A stretch of 64,000 bases of DNA from an uncultured Kordiimonas sp. (GTDB lineage: Bacteria > Pseudomonadota > Alphaproteobacteria > Sphingomonadales > Kordiimonadaceae), in the NCBI GenBank assembly GCA_947500295.1, contig CANMRM010000002.1:62001-126000 (forward strand). The letters are read 5' to 3'. Under the pieces are notes generated by a model. That model had not been told where the DNA came from. It ran no database searches and saw only the letters and a list, made by a program, of their open reading frames with translations. This document shows positions 9,160 to 18,447 of the stretch, piece after piece. Made by a program: the position numbers and the translations under genes. Within the stretch, counting starts at the first letter, position 1. Every line of letters starts with the position of its first letter.

Positions 9160-9641
9160 GTTTCAAGCGCATCCAATAGCATCGACAGGGCGTGGGCAAC
9201 CGTTTTTTCACGCACCTGCGCCCGCCCAATGTCACCAAACAACACTTGTTCTGAGACCGGCGGCAATCCCTGTTCAGCAAGTCCAAACCAGACAAGACCA
9301 ACCGGTTTTTCCGCAGACCCTCCGCCGGGACCCGCCACACCCGTAACTGAGACCGTGATGTCGGCAAGGGAATTCGCGAGCGCGCCGTAAGCCATTTCCT
9401 TTGCTGTTGCTTCAGACACTGCGCCAAACCGATCCAGAGTTCCTACCTGAACGGACAACATCTGTTGTTTTGCTTCATTGGAGTAAGTCACGAAACCGCG
9501 GTCAACCACATCTGAAGAGCCAGCAATGTCTGTCAGGGCACCAACAATCAGACCGCCAGTACAGCTTTCGGCGGTAGCAATCCGGAAACCCTTTTCTCTC
9601 GCCTTATTTAAAACCGCCGCCGCGAGTTCCGTGTGAGGCAT
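9156..9641 (-). CDS. pncC: CinA C-terminal domain protein, probable nicotinamide-nucleotide amidase
   Basis: A stand-alone CinA-C domain of 161 residues. Family motifs are clear: TAESCTGGLI near residues 24-33, then FVTYSNEAKQ and VSVTGVAGPGGGS. The PncC type deamidates nicotinamide mononucleotide to nicotinate mononucleotide in the NAD salvage cycle. Start chosen at 9641 (MPHTEL), with GGGTGG just upstream; a frame opening at 9674 would overlap the upstream yeiH-type gene. Last gene of the leftward group ispDF-pgpA-yeiH-pncC. Confidence 0.9.
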   Translation of the reverse strand: MPHTELAAAVLNKAREKGFRIATAESCTGGLIVGALTDIAGSSDVVDRGFVTYSNEAKQQMLSVQVGTLDRFGAVSEATAKEMAYGALANSLADITVSVTGVAGPGGGSAEKPVGLVWFGLAEQGLPPVSEQVLFGDIGRAQVREKTVAHALSMLLDALET

Positions 9642-9651
9642 TATCCACCCT

Positions 9652-10644
9652 CTATAAGAAAAATTCCATTCCAAGGAGGATCACGCCAGCAAGCCAGAGC
9701 GTCTCAAAAACCATAAGCAGGACAGGCCTGAAACCCACATTCACCAGCTCTTTCAGGTTCGACTTCAACCCAATGGCCGCGATCGCGGTAACCAGCATAA
9801 AGCGCGACGCCTCAACAAAGAAAGTCTTAATCTCTGGAACAATGGGAACATAGCTGTTCAAGAGCACACAGGCGGCAAATCCGATCAAAAACATCGGGAA
9901 AACCTGAGGACGCGTGCCTGGTGCTGACTGTCGGCGAAAGGCGAGGGCAAAAACAAAAACAACCGGCACAAGGAAAGCGACACGAATAAGCTTCACCAAG
10001 GTCGCCTGATCACCGGCAGGTTCGGAGATGGAATAACCGGCTCCCACAACTTGTGCCACATCGTGAATGGTCCCGCCGAGGAACAGGCCAGCAGCCATAT
10101 CGGAATGTTCAAGCGTGCCACTCACAATGGGATAGAAAATCATCGCCAGCGTTGAGAGGGATGTAACACCGATGACGGCAAAGATCGTGTTCTGTTCTTT
10201 ATTTTTGCTATCTGGCAAAACGGCGGAAAGCGCGAGCGCAGCGGAGGCACCGCAGATCGCAACCGCACCGCCTGTTAGTGCACCGAAGCGGGAGCGGAGC
10301 CCCATACCGCGGGAGAGAGCCATCCCAAATAGAATGGTGCTAACAATCCCAATCGCCATCAAGGCCAGCGTGGACCAACCTACAGCGAGCACGTCACCTA
10401 TGGCGATCCTGAGGCCCAACAGAGCAACGCCGGTTCGCAGAATTTCACAGGCCGCGAAATCCACACCAGTTGTTGTTGGCTCGTTTTCATAAAGAAACCT
10501 GAGTGCCATGCCAAGAAGTAGGGCAAAAAGCATGGTCGGTGCACCATAATGCTCCCCGAGAAAACTCGCTGCAAAACCGATGGTGATGGCAACCGCCAGC
10601 CCGGGAAACAGTTTGGCACCAGATGCCCTTATTTTTGAAATCAC
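9652..10644 (-). CDS. YeiH/YadS-type putative sulfate exporter family membrane protein
   Basis: A 330-residue polytopic protein with about ten hydrophobic spans. Conserved signatures of the YeiH family (UPF0324/Cons_hypoth698) are visible: GGAVAICGASAALAL and FLGGTIHDVAQVVGAGYS. The family is annotated as putative sulfate exporter, but the substrate is not settled. The start is a GTG at 10644 with AAGGA seven bases upstream. It lies 10 bases after pgpA and 10 bases before the CinA-type gene, so the three are co-transcribed. Confidence 0.85.
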   Translation of the reverse strand: MISKIRASGAKLFPGLAVAITIGFAASFLGEHYGAPTMLFALLLGMALRFLYENEPTTTGVDFAACEILRTGVALLGLRIAIGDVLAVGWSTLALMAIGIVSTILFGMALSRGMGLRSRFGALTGGAVAICGASAALALSAVLPDSKNKEQNTIFAVIGVTSLSTLAMIFYPIVSGTLEHSDMAAGLFLGGTIHDVAQVVGAGYSISEPAGDQATLVKLIRVAFLVPVVFVFALAFRRQSAPGTRPQVFPMFLIGFAACVLLNSYVPIVPEIKTFFVEASRFMLVTAIAAIGLKSNLKELVNVGFRPVLLMVFETLWLAGVILLGMEFFL

Positions 10645-10654
10645 TAGAGAATCC

Positions 10655-11158
10655 TTACTGCAACAGGAACGCAGAAAGGAGAATTATCCCAATAACTGAG
10701 AAAATACCAGCAACTATGTCATCCAGCATAACTCCAAACCCACCACCCACTTTTCGGTCCAGCCAGCCGATGGGCCATGGCTTAATAATATCGAAAACCC
10801 GAAACAGGATGAAGGCGGCGACAAAGAGCCAAGGCAGAGAAGGCAGAAAGTAGGAGGGCAGCAAGGCAATCCACATGCCTGAAACCTCATCAATGACAAT
10901 TTCAGGTGCGTCATGAATGCCGGTTTCGCGTTCAATCGCATTAATGGCTATGGTGCCGGCCGCTGTGACCAAAAGAATGGCAGCACAGAAGAGCCAAACA
11001 CCCAGTCCGCTCGCTATCAGGCCATACCCAACCGCCAGAGCTGCAAGGGATCCCCAGGTGCCGGGAGCAGGACGCAACAAGCCCGCACCAAAAAATACAG
11101 CAAGCCAGAAGCTGGGTGATTTCCAGCGGCCATCCCATGTTTCCAGCCGTTGTTTCAT
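10655..11158 (-). CDS. pgpA: Phosphatidylglycerophosphatase A
   Basis: Membrane enzyme that dephosphorylates phosphatidylglycerophosphate to phosphatidylglycerol. The 167 residues fit the family; the N-terminal signature GAGLLRPAPGTWGSL, the middle motif around DAPEIVIDEVSGM, and the C-terminal RVFDIIKPWPIGWLD with GGFGVMLDDIVAG are all present. The ATG overlaps the TGA of ispDF (ATGA), so translation is coupled. Confidence 0.95.
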   Translation of the reverse strand: MKQRLETWDGRWKSPSFWLAVFFGAGLLRPAPGTWGSLAALAVGYGLIASGLGVWLFCAAILLVTAAGTIAINAIERETGIHDAPEIVIDEVSGMWIALLPSYFLPSLPWLFVAAFILFRVFDIIKPWPIGWLDRKVGGGFGVMLDDIVAGIFSVIGIILLSAFLLQ

Positions 11159-12348
11159 ACCGGTTCCTGACCTGATGGCAGTGCTATGGTAGCTGTCGCC
11201 TGCGCAGCTATGCCCTCTCGTCGGCCTGTAAAGCCAAGCTGCTCCGTCGTGGTAGCCTGGACACTTACGCGTTCGGCATCGATATCCACAATCTCCGCAA
11301 TACGTTTTCGCATATTGGCCACATGTGGCCGGATTTTCGGCGCTTCACAAACGAGAGTCACACCTAAATGATTGATTGCGCCGGCCCGCGCCCTTACGCG
11401 CTCAGCGGCAAAAGCCAGGAACTTGTCACTTGAAGCCCCCCGCCACGTTTCATCTGTTGGTGGAAAGTGTGCACCAATATCGCCGTCGGCCAAAGCAGCC
11501 AGGATAGCATCTGTCAACGCATGCAAGCCAACGTCCGCATCTGAATGGCCTTTTAAGGATTGTGTATGAGGGATAGAAATCCCGCATAGCCAAACGTGAT
11601 CGCCGTCCTCAAAGCGGTGAACGTCATACCCTGAGCCAACTCGAATGTCGCCCAATTGCTGCCCGATCATTTTCTCAGCCTTTTCGAAATCCTGTGGTTG
11701 CGTGATTTTAAAATTCCGCTCGTCACCTGGCACATGAACCACATCTCCACCTGCGGCATCAAAGACGGAGGCATCGTCTGTATAAGCTGTACCGGCAGCG
11801 CTTTTGTGTGCAGCGAAAATTGATTTGAAATCAAACGCCTGGGGTGTCTGCACCGCGACAAGATCCGTCCGGTCAACCGGCTTTCGACCGGATGTGGTTT
11901 CCCGGACAAGCGTATCAACGACCGGGACAACCGGCACAACACCGCGATGTCCATCCACCAGTGCGCTTTGCAACGCATGCGCCAATCTCTGGCTTACAAA
12001 CGGGCGCGCTGCATCATGAATATAAACATGGTCCGGGTGCCGTTTTGTCAACGCTGCCAGACCATTTAAAACACTTTCCTGTCGCGAGGTACCGCCCTCC
12101 ACAGGAGCAAGAAGAGTGTCGATGCCCTTTGACGCCTCGGCAAACAAGTCTGCGTCATCACCATGAATAACTGGCAATATCTGTGCATTAGGCAGGGCTT
12201 CAGTCAGCGCCAGCATCGTGCGCCTGATAACCGGCATTCCTGCCAGAACCCGATACTGTTTGGGAAGTCCGTCTCCCGCGCGGTTGCCACGGCCGGCAGC
12301 AACTAAAATCACTACCTCGAGGCCCCCTTTTTGAGCCTCTTCAGTCAT
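11155..12348 (-). CDS. ispDF: Bifunctional IspD/IspF: MEP cytidylyltransferase and MECDP synthase
   Basis: Catalyses two steps of the non-mevalonate isoprenoid pathway. Residues ~10-235 are IspD, with the nucleotide-binding AAGRGNRAGDGLPKQY and HDAARPFV. Residues ~238-395 are IspF, with GYDVHRFEDGD, the metal ligands in GHSDADVGLHALTDA, and the ATTTEQLGFTGR end. The fusion is typical of Alphaproteobacteria and Epsilonproteobacteria. The gene starts the leftward operon, divergent from dusB across an 86-base gap that contains an inverted repeat. Confidence 0.96.
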   Translation of the reverse strand: MTEEAQKGGLEVVILVAAGRGNRAGDGLPKQYRVLAGMPVIRRTMLALTEALPNAQILPVIHGDDADLFAEASKGIDTLLAPVEGGTSRQESVLNGLAALTKRHPDHVYIHDAARPFVSQRLAHALQSALVDGHRGVVPVVPVVDTLVRETTSGRKPVDRTDLVAVQTPQAFDFKSIFAAHKSAAGTAYTDDASVFDAAGGDVVHVPGDERNFKITQPQDFEKAEKMIGQQLGDIRVGSGYDVHRFEDGDHVWLCGISIPHTQSLKGHSDADVGLHALTDAILAALADGDIGAHFPPTDETWRGASSDKFLAFAAERVRARAGAINHLGVTLVCEAPKIRPHVANMRKRIAEIVDIDAERVSVQATTTEQLGFTGRREGIAAQATATIALPSGQEPV

Positions 12349-12394
12349 GAAAAATCTCGCTATAGATTTTTGATTCCACTTCTGGCATAAGCAG

Positions 12395-12411
12395 TGCCTA
12401 ATTATTAGGCA
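12395..12411. promoter_or_regulatory. Inverted repeat in the ispDF-dusB divergent promoter region
   Basis: TGCCTAA (12395-12401) and TTAGGCA (12405-12411) are perfect arms around TTA. Dyad symmetry in a divergent intergenic region suggests a binding site for a dimeric regulator, but no matching regulator is evident in the window. Confidence 0.3.
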
Positions 12412-12434
12412 GTATGAGTTGAGTAGGTTGTCTC

Positions 12435-13421
12435 ATGGCTATTAACATTGGTCCAGTGGAAATCAAAGACCCGGTTATTCTTGCCCCGATGTCGGGTGTC
12501 ACGGATATGCCGTTCCGCCGTCTTGTAAAACGCTTTGGCGCAGGCCTCGTTGTGTCTGAAATGATTGCTTCGGAAGCCATGATCCGCGCGACAGAGCGCA
12601 GTATGAAAATGTCAACCAATTGTGCCGAAGAGTTTCCTATGTCGGTCCAGCTGGCAGGGTGCGAAGGCGTCAAGATGGCAGAAGCAGCCCGGCTGAATGA
12701 AGACCGTGGTGCTGCCATCATTGACATCAACATGGGATGCCCGGTCAAAAAAGTTGTCAACGGTCACGCTGGCTCCAGCCTGATGCGCGACCTTGATCAC
12801 GCCGGCGACCTCATCCACGCAACCGTCAATGCTGTCTCGCTGCCCGTCACGCTCAAAATGCGCCTCGGCTGGGATGACAACAGCTTCAATGCACCGGAAC
12901 TCGCGAAAATCGCGGAGCAGGCCGGTGTAAAACTGGTAACGGTGCACGGCCGTACGCGTTGCCAGTTCTACAAGGGTCACGCAGACTGGAAAAAGGTCGC
13001 CAAAGTTAAAGAGACTGTCAGCCTGCCAGTGATCGTGAATGGTGACATCAACGATTTCCCGGACATAACGCAGGCGCTGGAAGACTCTGGTGCGGACGGC
13101 GTGATGATCGGACGCGGCACTTATGGCCGCCCATGGTTCATCAGCCAGGCCATCCAGTATCTCAGAACCGGTGAGCGCATCGCTGCGCCGACACTGGATG
13201 TACAACTGGAAACGCTGCTCGAACATTATGAAGACATGCTTGTCCATTATGGGATTGAGGCTGCTGTGCGCATCGCACGCAAGCATATTGGCTGGTACAC
13301 CAAAGGCCTGCATGGATCTGCGGAATTTCGCAACGGTATTAACCGTGAAGACGATCCGGCGAAGGTGAAGCAGGCAATACGTGAATTCTATCTGCCGCTG
13401 TGCGACCAGATGGCGGCCTGA
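12435..13421 (+). CDS. dusB: tRNA-dihydrouridine synthase (NifR3/DusB)
   Basis: FMN enzyme that reduces uridines in the tRNA D-loop. The 328-residue TIM barrel carries [12 protein letters not shown] at the N-terminus, the catalytic Cys region NMGCPVKKV, and [12 protein letters not shown] and [10 protein letters not shown] in the FMN site. In Alphaproteobacteria this gene was named nifR3 because it leads the ntrBC operon, exactly as here. The ATG at 12435 has only a weak ribosome site. Its TGA overlaps the ntrB start. Confidence 0.96.
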   Translation: MAINIGPVEIKDPVILAPMSGVTDMPFRRLVKRFGAGLVVSEMIASEAMIRATERSMKMSTNCAEEFPMSVQLAGCEGVKMAEAARLNEDRGAAIIDINMGCPVKKVVNGHAGSSLMRDLDHAGDLIHATVNAVSLPVTLKMRLGWDDNSFNAPELAKIAEQAGVKLVTVHGRTRCQFYKGHADWKKVAKVKETVSLPVIVNGDINDFPDITQALEDSGADGVMIGRGTYGRPWFISQAIQYLRTGERIAAPTLDVQLETLLEHYEDMLVHYGIEAAVRIARKHIGWYTKGLHGSAEFRNGINREDDPAKVKQAIREFYLPLCDQMAA

Positions 13422-14524
13422 TGACGCCAACCAACAGCTCACCTCAGGACCCTGGCCAAGACCACACCATCCTGCGCGGACTACGCCAGGGCGTGATTGC
13501 CGTTGACGCAAATGACAGCATCTCTGCAGTATACGCTCATTCAGAATCTATTCTCGGTCGCAGCCGTGAAAGTCTTATTGGAAGCCCGCTGGCCGCCGTT
13601 CAGGGGGTAGGGGCTGCGTCACTGGACCTTGTTAACCGAGCTCGCAAGGAAAATGCACCCCTCAATAGTTATGACGTGCGTTGTCGCCCGGCATTGGGTG
13701 ATATTGAACTTGTAGACCTTCATGCAAACCCAGGGGACCAGCAAGGCACTATTGTCTTGTCCATTCTGCCCCGGAGGATCACTGCCTTTCTGGAAAAAAA
13801 GAGCGAGATGGACGCCGCGGCCCGATCTGTCAGTGGTCTCGCATCCATGCTGGCTCACGAAGTGAAAAACCCGCTATCCGGCATCAGAGGAGCCGCCCAG
13901 CTAATGGGGCGCGCACTTGATGACAAACACCTTCAACTTACCGAACTGATCTGCAAGGAAGTTGACCGTATCAAAGACCTTGTTGACGATCTGGAAAGCT
14001 TCAACGCGCCCATTGAACAGCATATGGAACCGGTAAACATTCATGAAGTTCTGGATCATGTGCTCAATCTGGCTGTAGCGGGCTTTGCTGCGCACGCGAC
14101 TATCAGACCCAAGTTCGATCCATCACTGCCTCCCGTCGCCGGCAACTATGACCGTCTCGTCCAGGTTTTCCTCAATCTTGTAAAAAATGCTGCTGAGGCG
14201 GCCGGGCAGGACGCCGACATAACCGTGACCACGGCCTACCGTCACGGGATCTGGATCAGGGGAGCGGACGGCAAACGAAAGCGCCTGCCCATAGAAATCG
14301 CAGTCATCGACAACGGCCCCGGCATCCCCGACAACATCAAAGGTCACTTGTTCGACCCCTTTGTCACCGGCAAGTCAGGTGGTACCGGCCTTGGCCTGTC
14401 AGTGGTGGCGCGGTATGTGAGCAATTTCGGCGGCACAGTAACAGCCGACAATCTGCCCGGAGGCGGGGCCATCGTTAAGATTCAACTTGCACTTTTCGAG
14501 GACACACAAAATGAGCAAATCTAA
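13421..14524 (+). CDS. ntrB: Nitrogen regulation sensor histidine kinase NtrB
   Basis: Soluble sensor kinase/phosphatase for NtrC, normally controlled by PII protein. A PAS domain (~18-110), the phosphoacceptor H-box LAHEVKNPLSGIRGAA (His146) and the ATPase domain with NLVKNAAEA, DNGPGIP and GGTGLGLSV boxes are all present. At 367 residues it is full length. The start ATG overlaps the dusB stop (TGATG), and its end overlaps ntrC by 14 bases, so dusB-ntrB-ntrC form a coupled operon. Confidence 0.96.
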   Translation: MTPTNSSPQDPGQDHTILRGLRQGVIAVDANDSISAVYAHSESILGRSRESLIGSPLAAVQGVGAASLDLVNRARKENAPLNSYDVRCRPALGDIELVDLHANPGDQQGTIVLSILPRRITAFLEKKSEMDAAARSVSGLASMLAHEVKNPLSGIRGAAQLMGRALDDKHLQLTELICKEVDRIKDLVDDLESFNAPIEQHMEPVNIHEVLDHVLNLAVAGFAAHATIRPKFDPSLPPVAGNYDRLVQVFLNLVKNAAEAAGQDADITVTTAYRHGIWIRGADGKRKRLPIEIAVIDNGPGIPDNIKGHLFDPFVTGKSGGTGLGLSVVARYVSNFGGTVTADNLPGGGAIVKIQLALFEDTQNEQI

Positions 14525-15968
14525 AGCCACTATCATTGTTGCCGATGATGACCTGGCGATCCGGCTGGTGGTAGGCGAAGCCTTGCGCCAGGAAGGCTGG
14601 ATGGTGATTGAAGCGGAAGATGTGCCCGAGCTCAGCCGACTGGTGCAGTCTGGCCAGGGTGATGTCGTCATTTCCGACGTACTTATGCCCGGCGGAAGCG
14701 GGTTGGAAGCCATGCCTGAACTGCTTGTGGAGCGGCCTGACCTTCCTTTCATTATCATGAGCGCTCAAAACACGCTTTCAACCGCCATGGACGCTACCAA
14801 CAATGGTGCATTTGAGTACCTACCAAAACCTTTTGATATTGATGAGTTAGTAAGCGTAGTTAAGAAAGCGCTTAAGAAAACTTCAGCTCCACAGACAACA
14901 CGTAAAGAACCTGATCAGAATATATTGATCGGTCGGTCGCCTGCCATGCAGGAAATATATCGAGCGATGGCGCGCGTTGTTCAAACTGAGCTAACCGTCC
15001 TGATCACCGGGGAAAGTGGAACAGGTAAAGAGCTGGTTGCACGGGCACTACACGCCCATGGCCCCCGCCGCGACAACCCATTTGTTCCGGTAAACATGGC
15101 GGCCATCCCCAAAGAACTGATTGAAAGCGAGCTTTTTGGCCACGAAAGAGGCGCTTTTACAGGGGCTGAAACACGTACACTGGGTCGTTTTGGAGAGGCC
15201 AAGGGCGGAACGCTGTTTCTCGACGAAATTGGCGACATGCCTCTTGAAGCCCAAACCCGACTGCTCAGGGTTCTTCAGGAAGGAGAATACCGGACAGTTG
15301 GTGGTCAAACCAGCATTCGCACCAATGTGAGGATCATTGCCGCCACAAACAAGAACCTGAAGTCCATGGTGGCTTCGGGCGACTTCCGGGAAGACCTCTA
15401 TTTCAGGCTGAATGTTGTACCACTGGCCATTCCGCCCCTGAGAGACCGGGCTGAGGACATTCCCGATCTTGCGGAGCACTTTCTGGAAAAAGTTACAGAA
15501 TCCGGTTTGCCCTACAAAACGCTGACCGCCAGCGCGAAGAAGATTCTGCAGTCGTTTGACTGGCCGGGCAATGTCCGGGAACTTGAAAACCTCATTAGGC
15601 GCTTGTGCGCGCTGCATCCGGGCAATCAAATCAGCGGCACAGCCATCAAAGCCGAATTTGACCGTTCAACCTCCGACCTGGCCGGCGGACCGATGAGTAT
15701 TATGGCCAATGTAACGGGTGGAAACCTGTCACAAACGGTGCGCATGCACCTTGATCAATATTTTGACTTTCATGAAGACGGACTGCCGCCACCCGGTTTG
15801 CATGCACGTATCCTGCGGGAAATCGAGCGCCCCCTTATCCAGAAGGTGCTCACAGCCACCAGTGGCAATCAGGTGAAAGCCGCTGATTTATTGGGATTGA
15901 ATCGCAATACTCTGCGCAAAAAGATCCGAGAGCTGGATATCCAAATGCCTTCAAAAAGCGGCACCTGA
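14511..15968 (+). CDS. ntrC: Nitrogen regulation response regulator NtrC (sigma-54 activator)
   Basis: Activates sigma-54 promoters of nitrogen assimilation genes when phosphorylated by NtrB. The receiver domain (~7-120) has the acidic cluster DDD at 12-14 and phosphoacceptor Asp56. The AAA+ domain has Walker A GESGTGKE (167-174), an intact GAFTGA loop (214-219) for contacting sigma-54, and Walker B LFLDEIGD. The C-terminal Fis-type helix-turn-helix (KAADLLGLNRNTLRKKI) binds DNA. It is 485 residues long. An upstream in-frame ATG at 14487 lies deeper inside ntrB and is not preferred. Confidence 0.97.
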   Translation: MSKSKATIIVADDDLAIRLVVGEALRQEGWMVIEAEDVPELSRLVQSGQGDVVISDVLMPGGSGLEAMPELLVERPDLPFIIMSAQNTLSTAMDATNNGAFEYLPKPFDIDELVSVVKKALKKTSAPQTTRKEPDQNILIGRSPAMQEIYRAMARVVQTELTVLITGESGTGKELVARALHAHGPRRDNPFVPVNMAAIPKELIESELFGHERGAFTGAETRTLGRFGEAKGGTLFLDEIGDMPLEAQTRLLRVLQEGEYRTVGGQTSIRTNVRIIAATNKNLKSMVASGDFREDLYFRLNVVPLAIPPLRDRAEDIPDLAEHFLEKVTESGLPYKTLTASAKKILQSFDWPGNVRELENLIRRLCALHPGNQISGTAIKAEFDRSTSDLAGGPMSIMANVTGGNLSQTVRMHLDQYFDFHEDGLPPPGLHARILREIERPLIQKVLTATSGNQVKAADLLGLNRNTLRKKIRELDIQMPSKSGT

Positions 15969-16081
15969 GACCTTAGCTTCAGGATGCAATAAGGCTTTAT
16001 TTCCAGCATGTTACAAATTTCGCCACAATTAGTTTGTGATATATCTAGAACAATTGTTGCATTTATGCATCATGAGTACCC

Positions 16082-18424
16082 ATGACAGCTACCAAGCGCA
16101 ATAACCGGCACGATGTAATGGATGCTTCCCCGAAGCTTCCCAATCGACGATGGGCGAAGCTGATGCTTTGGGCCCGCCGCCTGAAATTACAGAGCAGGCT
16201 TGAGGTTCTACTGGCTGCAGTTGCTGTCGCGTCCGCTGTGGCAACATATATCACGATGTCACAAAAATCAGCTCCAACGGAAGTCACCTCAGGTCAGACG
16301 ATGCGGGTGCTATTGGCCATCAATCTGGCACTTTTGCTGGCGCTTGGTGTCGCTATTGGCAGGTGGTTTGTACGGATCTGGGCCTCGCGGAAGGGCATGA
16401 AGGCTGGCTCCCGGCTTCAGGCGCGGGTGACCGGGTTTTTTATTGCAATTGCAATTGTGCCCCCCATCATCATGACCGTTTTTTCCGCCCTGTTTCTGGA
16501 ATTCGGCATTCAGTCCTGGTTCAGTGAAAAGGTTCGTTTCACGCTCAATAATTCGCTCGAAGTGGCCGAAACCTATATGATTGAGCACCGAGTCAACATT
16601 GAAAAAGACATGCTGAAAATCGCGTTTGCGTTCAATCAGCTGAACTTTGCGCAACAGCGCGATCAGATAACGCTTCAGCGGGTTGCAGAAACCGCCCTTA
16701 GCACAAGACTTCTGTCTGAGTTGGTGATTATTGAGCAAAATGAAGGTGAAGACGGCACCATTCTGGCTGGCGCCAACGATGGCTTTTCCTTCAGTACACC
16801 ACGCATTGAACGATCGCTTCTGACCCGTGCGTCGGCCGGTGAAACCGTGATATCGACCAACCAGGACAGAAACAGCGTTTCCGGTCTTATTCAACTGACG
16901 TCGTTTCTTCGCCCCACTTACCTGTATGTGGCAAGGGATCTCAGTCCGCAGGTATTGGGCTACTTGGATGCCACGCGTTCTGCGGTTGCAGACTATGAAA
17001 ACCTCGAAGGACAGCGCAGCGATATCCAGCTTCAGTTCAACGTTGTATTCATCATTATAGCGCTGCTTATCCTGTTGGCTGCAATCTGGATCGGGCTCTG
17101 GTTTTCCAGCCGGCTTGTGAACCCACTCTCAAACCTCGTCGATGCGGCAGAAAGGGTGGGGCAGGGTGACCTTCAGGCACGCGTGCCAACTGTGCCTTCT
17201 GGCGATGAAGTTGGAACCTTGAGCCGGGCCTTCAATCGAATGACGGATCAGCTGGCAAAGCATCAGGACGCCCTTATCGAAGCCAATGCCGAACTTGACG
17301 AGCGTCGACGTTTTCTGGAGGAAGTTCTGGAAGGTGTATCAGCCGGGGTCATGGGCCTGCAAAGGGATCGCAGCGTGTTCCTGCCCAATCGCTCGGCCCT
17401 GAGCCTCCTCAATCTCGCTCCCGAGGATTTAATGGGCAAGGAGCTCACTGAAGTGGTGCCCGATTTCCTTGATATCGTGGAACAAAGCGAGCAGGCGGAA
17501 GGCGGCGAAGCCAAAGGCGAGGTTCAGCTGGAAACCGAAGGTGAGATCAGGACACTGATGGTCCGGGTGTTTGCGGAACGTCAGGAGAACGGGCAAATTG
17601 GTGGCTATGTTGTCACGTTTGACGATCTTACCGAGCAGCTTGCAGATCAACGCACCGCGGCCTGGGCCGACGTTGCTCGCAGGATAGCGCACGAAATCAA
17701 AAACCCGTTGACACCCATCCAGCTTTCAGCGGAACGGCTGAAGCGCAAGTACCTCAAGGAAATTGGGGACGACAGCGAAATTTTCAGCCAATGCACCAAT
17801 ACAATCATTCGTCAGGTTGGCGACCTGCGCCGAATGGTGGACGAATTTTCGTCCTTCTCTCGCATGCCGGCACCAATTTACCGCGACACAGATATCGCCG
17901 ATGTGGCGCGCCAATCCGTATTTTTGCAGGAAGTCGCCGCGCCCGATACACAGTTTTCGGCCGAAATTGATGAGGGACTTCAGCTGATTAAATGCGATGG
18001 TCGTCTGGTAGGACAGGCTCTCACCAACGTCTTGAAGAATGCTTCGGAAGCCGTGGAGGCGCGCATTCTGCGAGATAAACAGAATGGTAGTGACACTCTG
18101 GAACCCGGATTTGTACGCCTGAACCTGAGCCAGGCAGATGACAAAACAATCATCAAAATTGAGGATAATGGCCTTGGCCTGCCAGCAGCGCAAAAGGACC
18201 GGCTGATGGAGCCTTATGTGACGACACGGTCCAAAGGCACGGGCCTTGGCCTGGCGATCGTTCGTCGGATCATGGAAGAGCATGGCGGGTCGGTACGTAT
18301 CGCAGACCGTGCCCCCATCGGAGCACGCGTGGTATTGACGTTCTCGCATCAGACGCTTGAGAGACGTGCAGAACAAGCCGAAAAAACTGAAGACGCTGGC
18401 GGTCAGCCCGCAGCAGCAGAATAG
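16082..18424 (+). CDS. ntrY: Membrane sensor histidine kinase NtrY
   Basis: Second nitrogen/redox-related sensor kinase of Alphaproteobacteria, partner of NtrX. The 780 residues carry three hydrophobic spans within the first ~140 residues, a large extracytoplasmic segment, a further span near 325-345, a HAMP domain (VNPLSNLVDAAERVGQGDL), a PAS domain (~410-520), the H-box RIAHEIKNPLTPIQ (His537) and an ATPase domain with NVLKNASEA, DNGLGLP and KGTGLGLAI. A 113-base AT-rich gap separates it from ntrC; it has no clear terminator and may hold a separate promoter. Confidence 0.95.
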   Translation: MTATKRNNRHDVMDASPKLPNRRWAKLMLWARRLKLQSRLEVLLAAVAVASAVATYITMSQKSAPTEVTSGQTMRVLLAINLALLLALGVAIGRWFVRIWASRKGMKAGSRLQARVTGFFIAIAIVPPIIMTVFSALFLEFGIQSWFSEKVRFTLNNSLEVAETYMIEHRVNIEKDMLKIAFAFNQLNFAQQRDQITLQRVAETALSTRLLSELVIIEQNEGEDGTILAGANDGFSFSTPRIERSLLTRASAGETVISTNQDRNSVSGLIQLTSFLRPTYLYVARDLSPQVLGYLDATRSAVADYENLEGQRSDIQLQFNVVFIIIALLILLAAIWIGLWFSSRLVNPLSNLVDAAERVGQGDLQARVPTVPSGDEVGTLSRAFNRMTDQLAKHQDALIEANAELDERRRFLEEVLEGVSAGVMGLQRDRSVFLPNRSALSLLNLAPEDLMGKELTEVVPDFLDIVEQSEQAEGGEAKGEVQLETEGEIRTLMVRVFAERQENGQIGGYVVTFDDLTEQLADQRTAAWADVARRIAHEIKNPLTPIQLSAERLKRKYLKEIGDDSEIFSQCTNTIIRQVGDLRRMVDEFSSFSRMPAPIYRDTDIADVARQSVFLQEVAAPDTQFSAEIDEGLQLIKCDGRLVGQALTNVLKNASEAVEARILRDKQNGSDTLEPGFVRLNLSQADDKTIIKIEDNGLGLPAAQKDRLMEPYVTTRSKGTGLGLAIVRRIMEEHGGSVRIADRAPIGARVVLTFSHQTLERRAEQAEKTEDAGGQPAAAE

Positions 18425-18447
18425 AAGTATAGAGGAACAAGCTGTAT

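Noticed and set aside
12612-13511. A 299-codon leftward open frame antisense to dusB
   Set aside because: DusB motifs are clear on the plus strand, and the frame crosses the dusB-ntrB junction.
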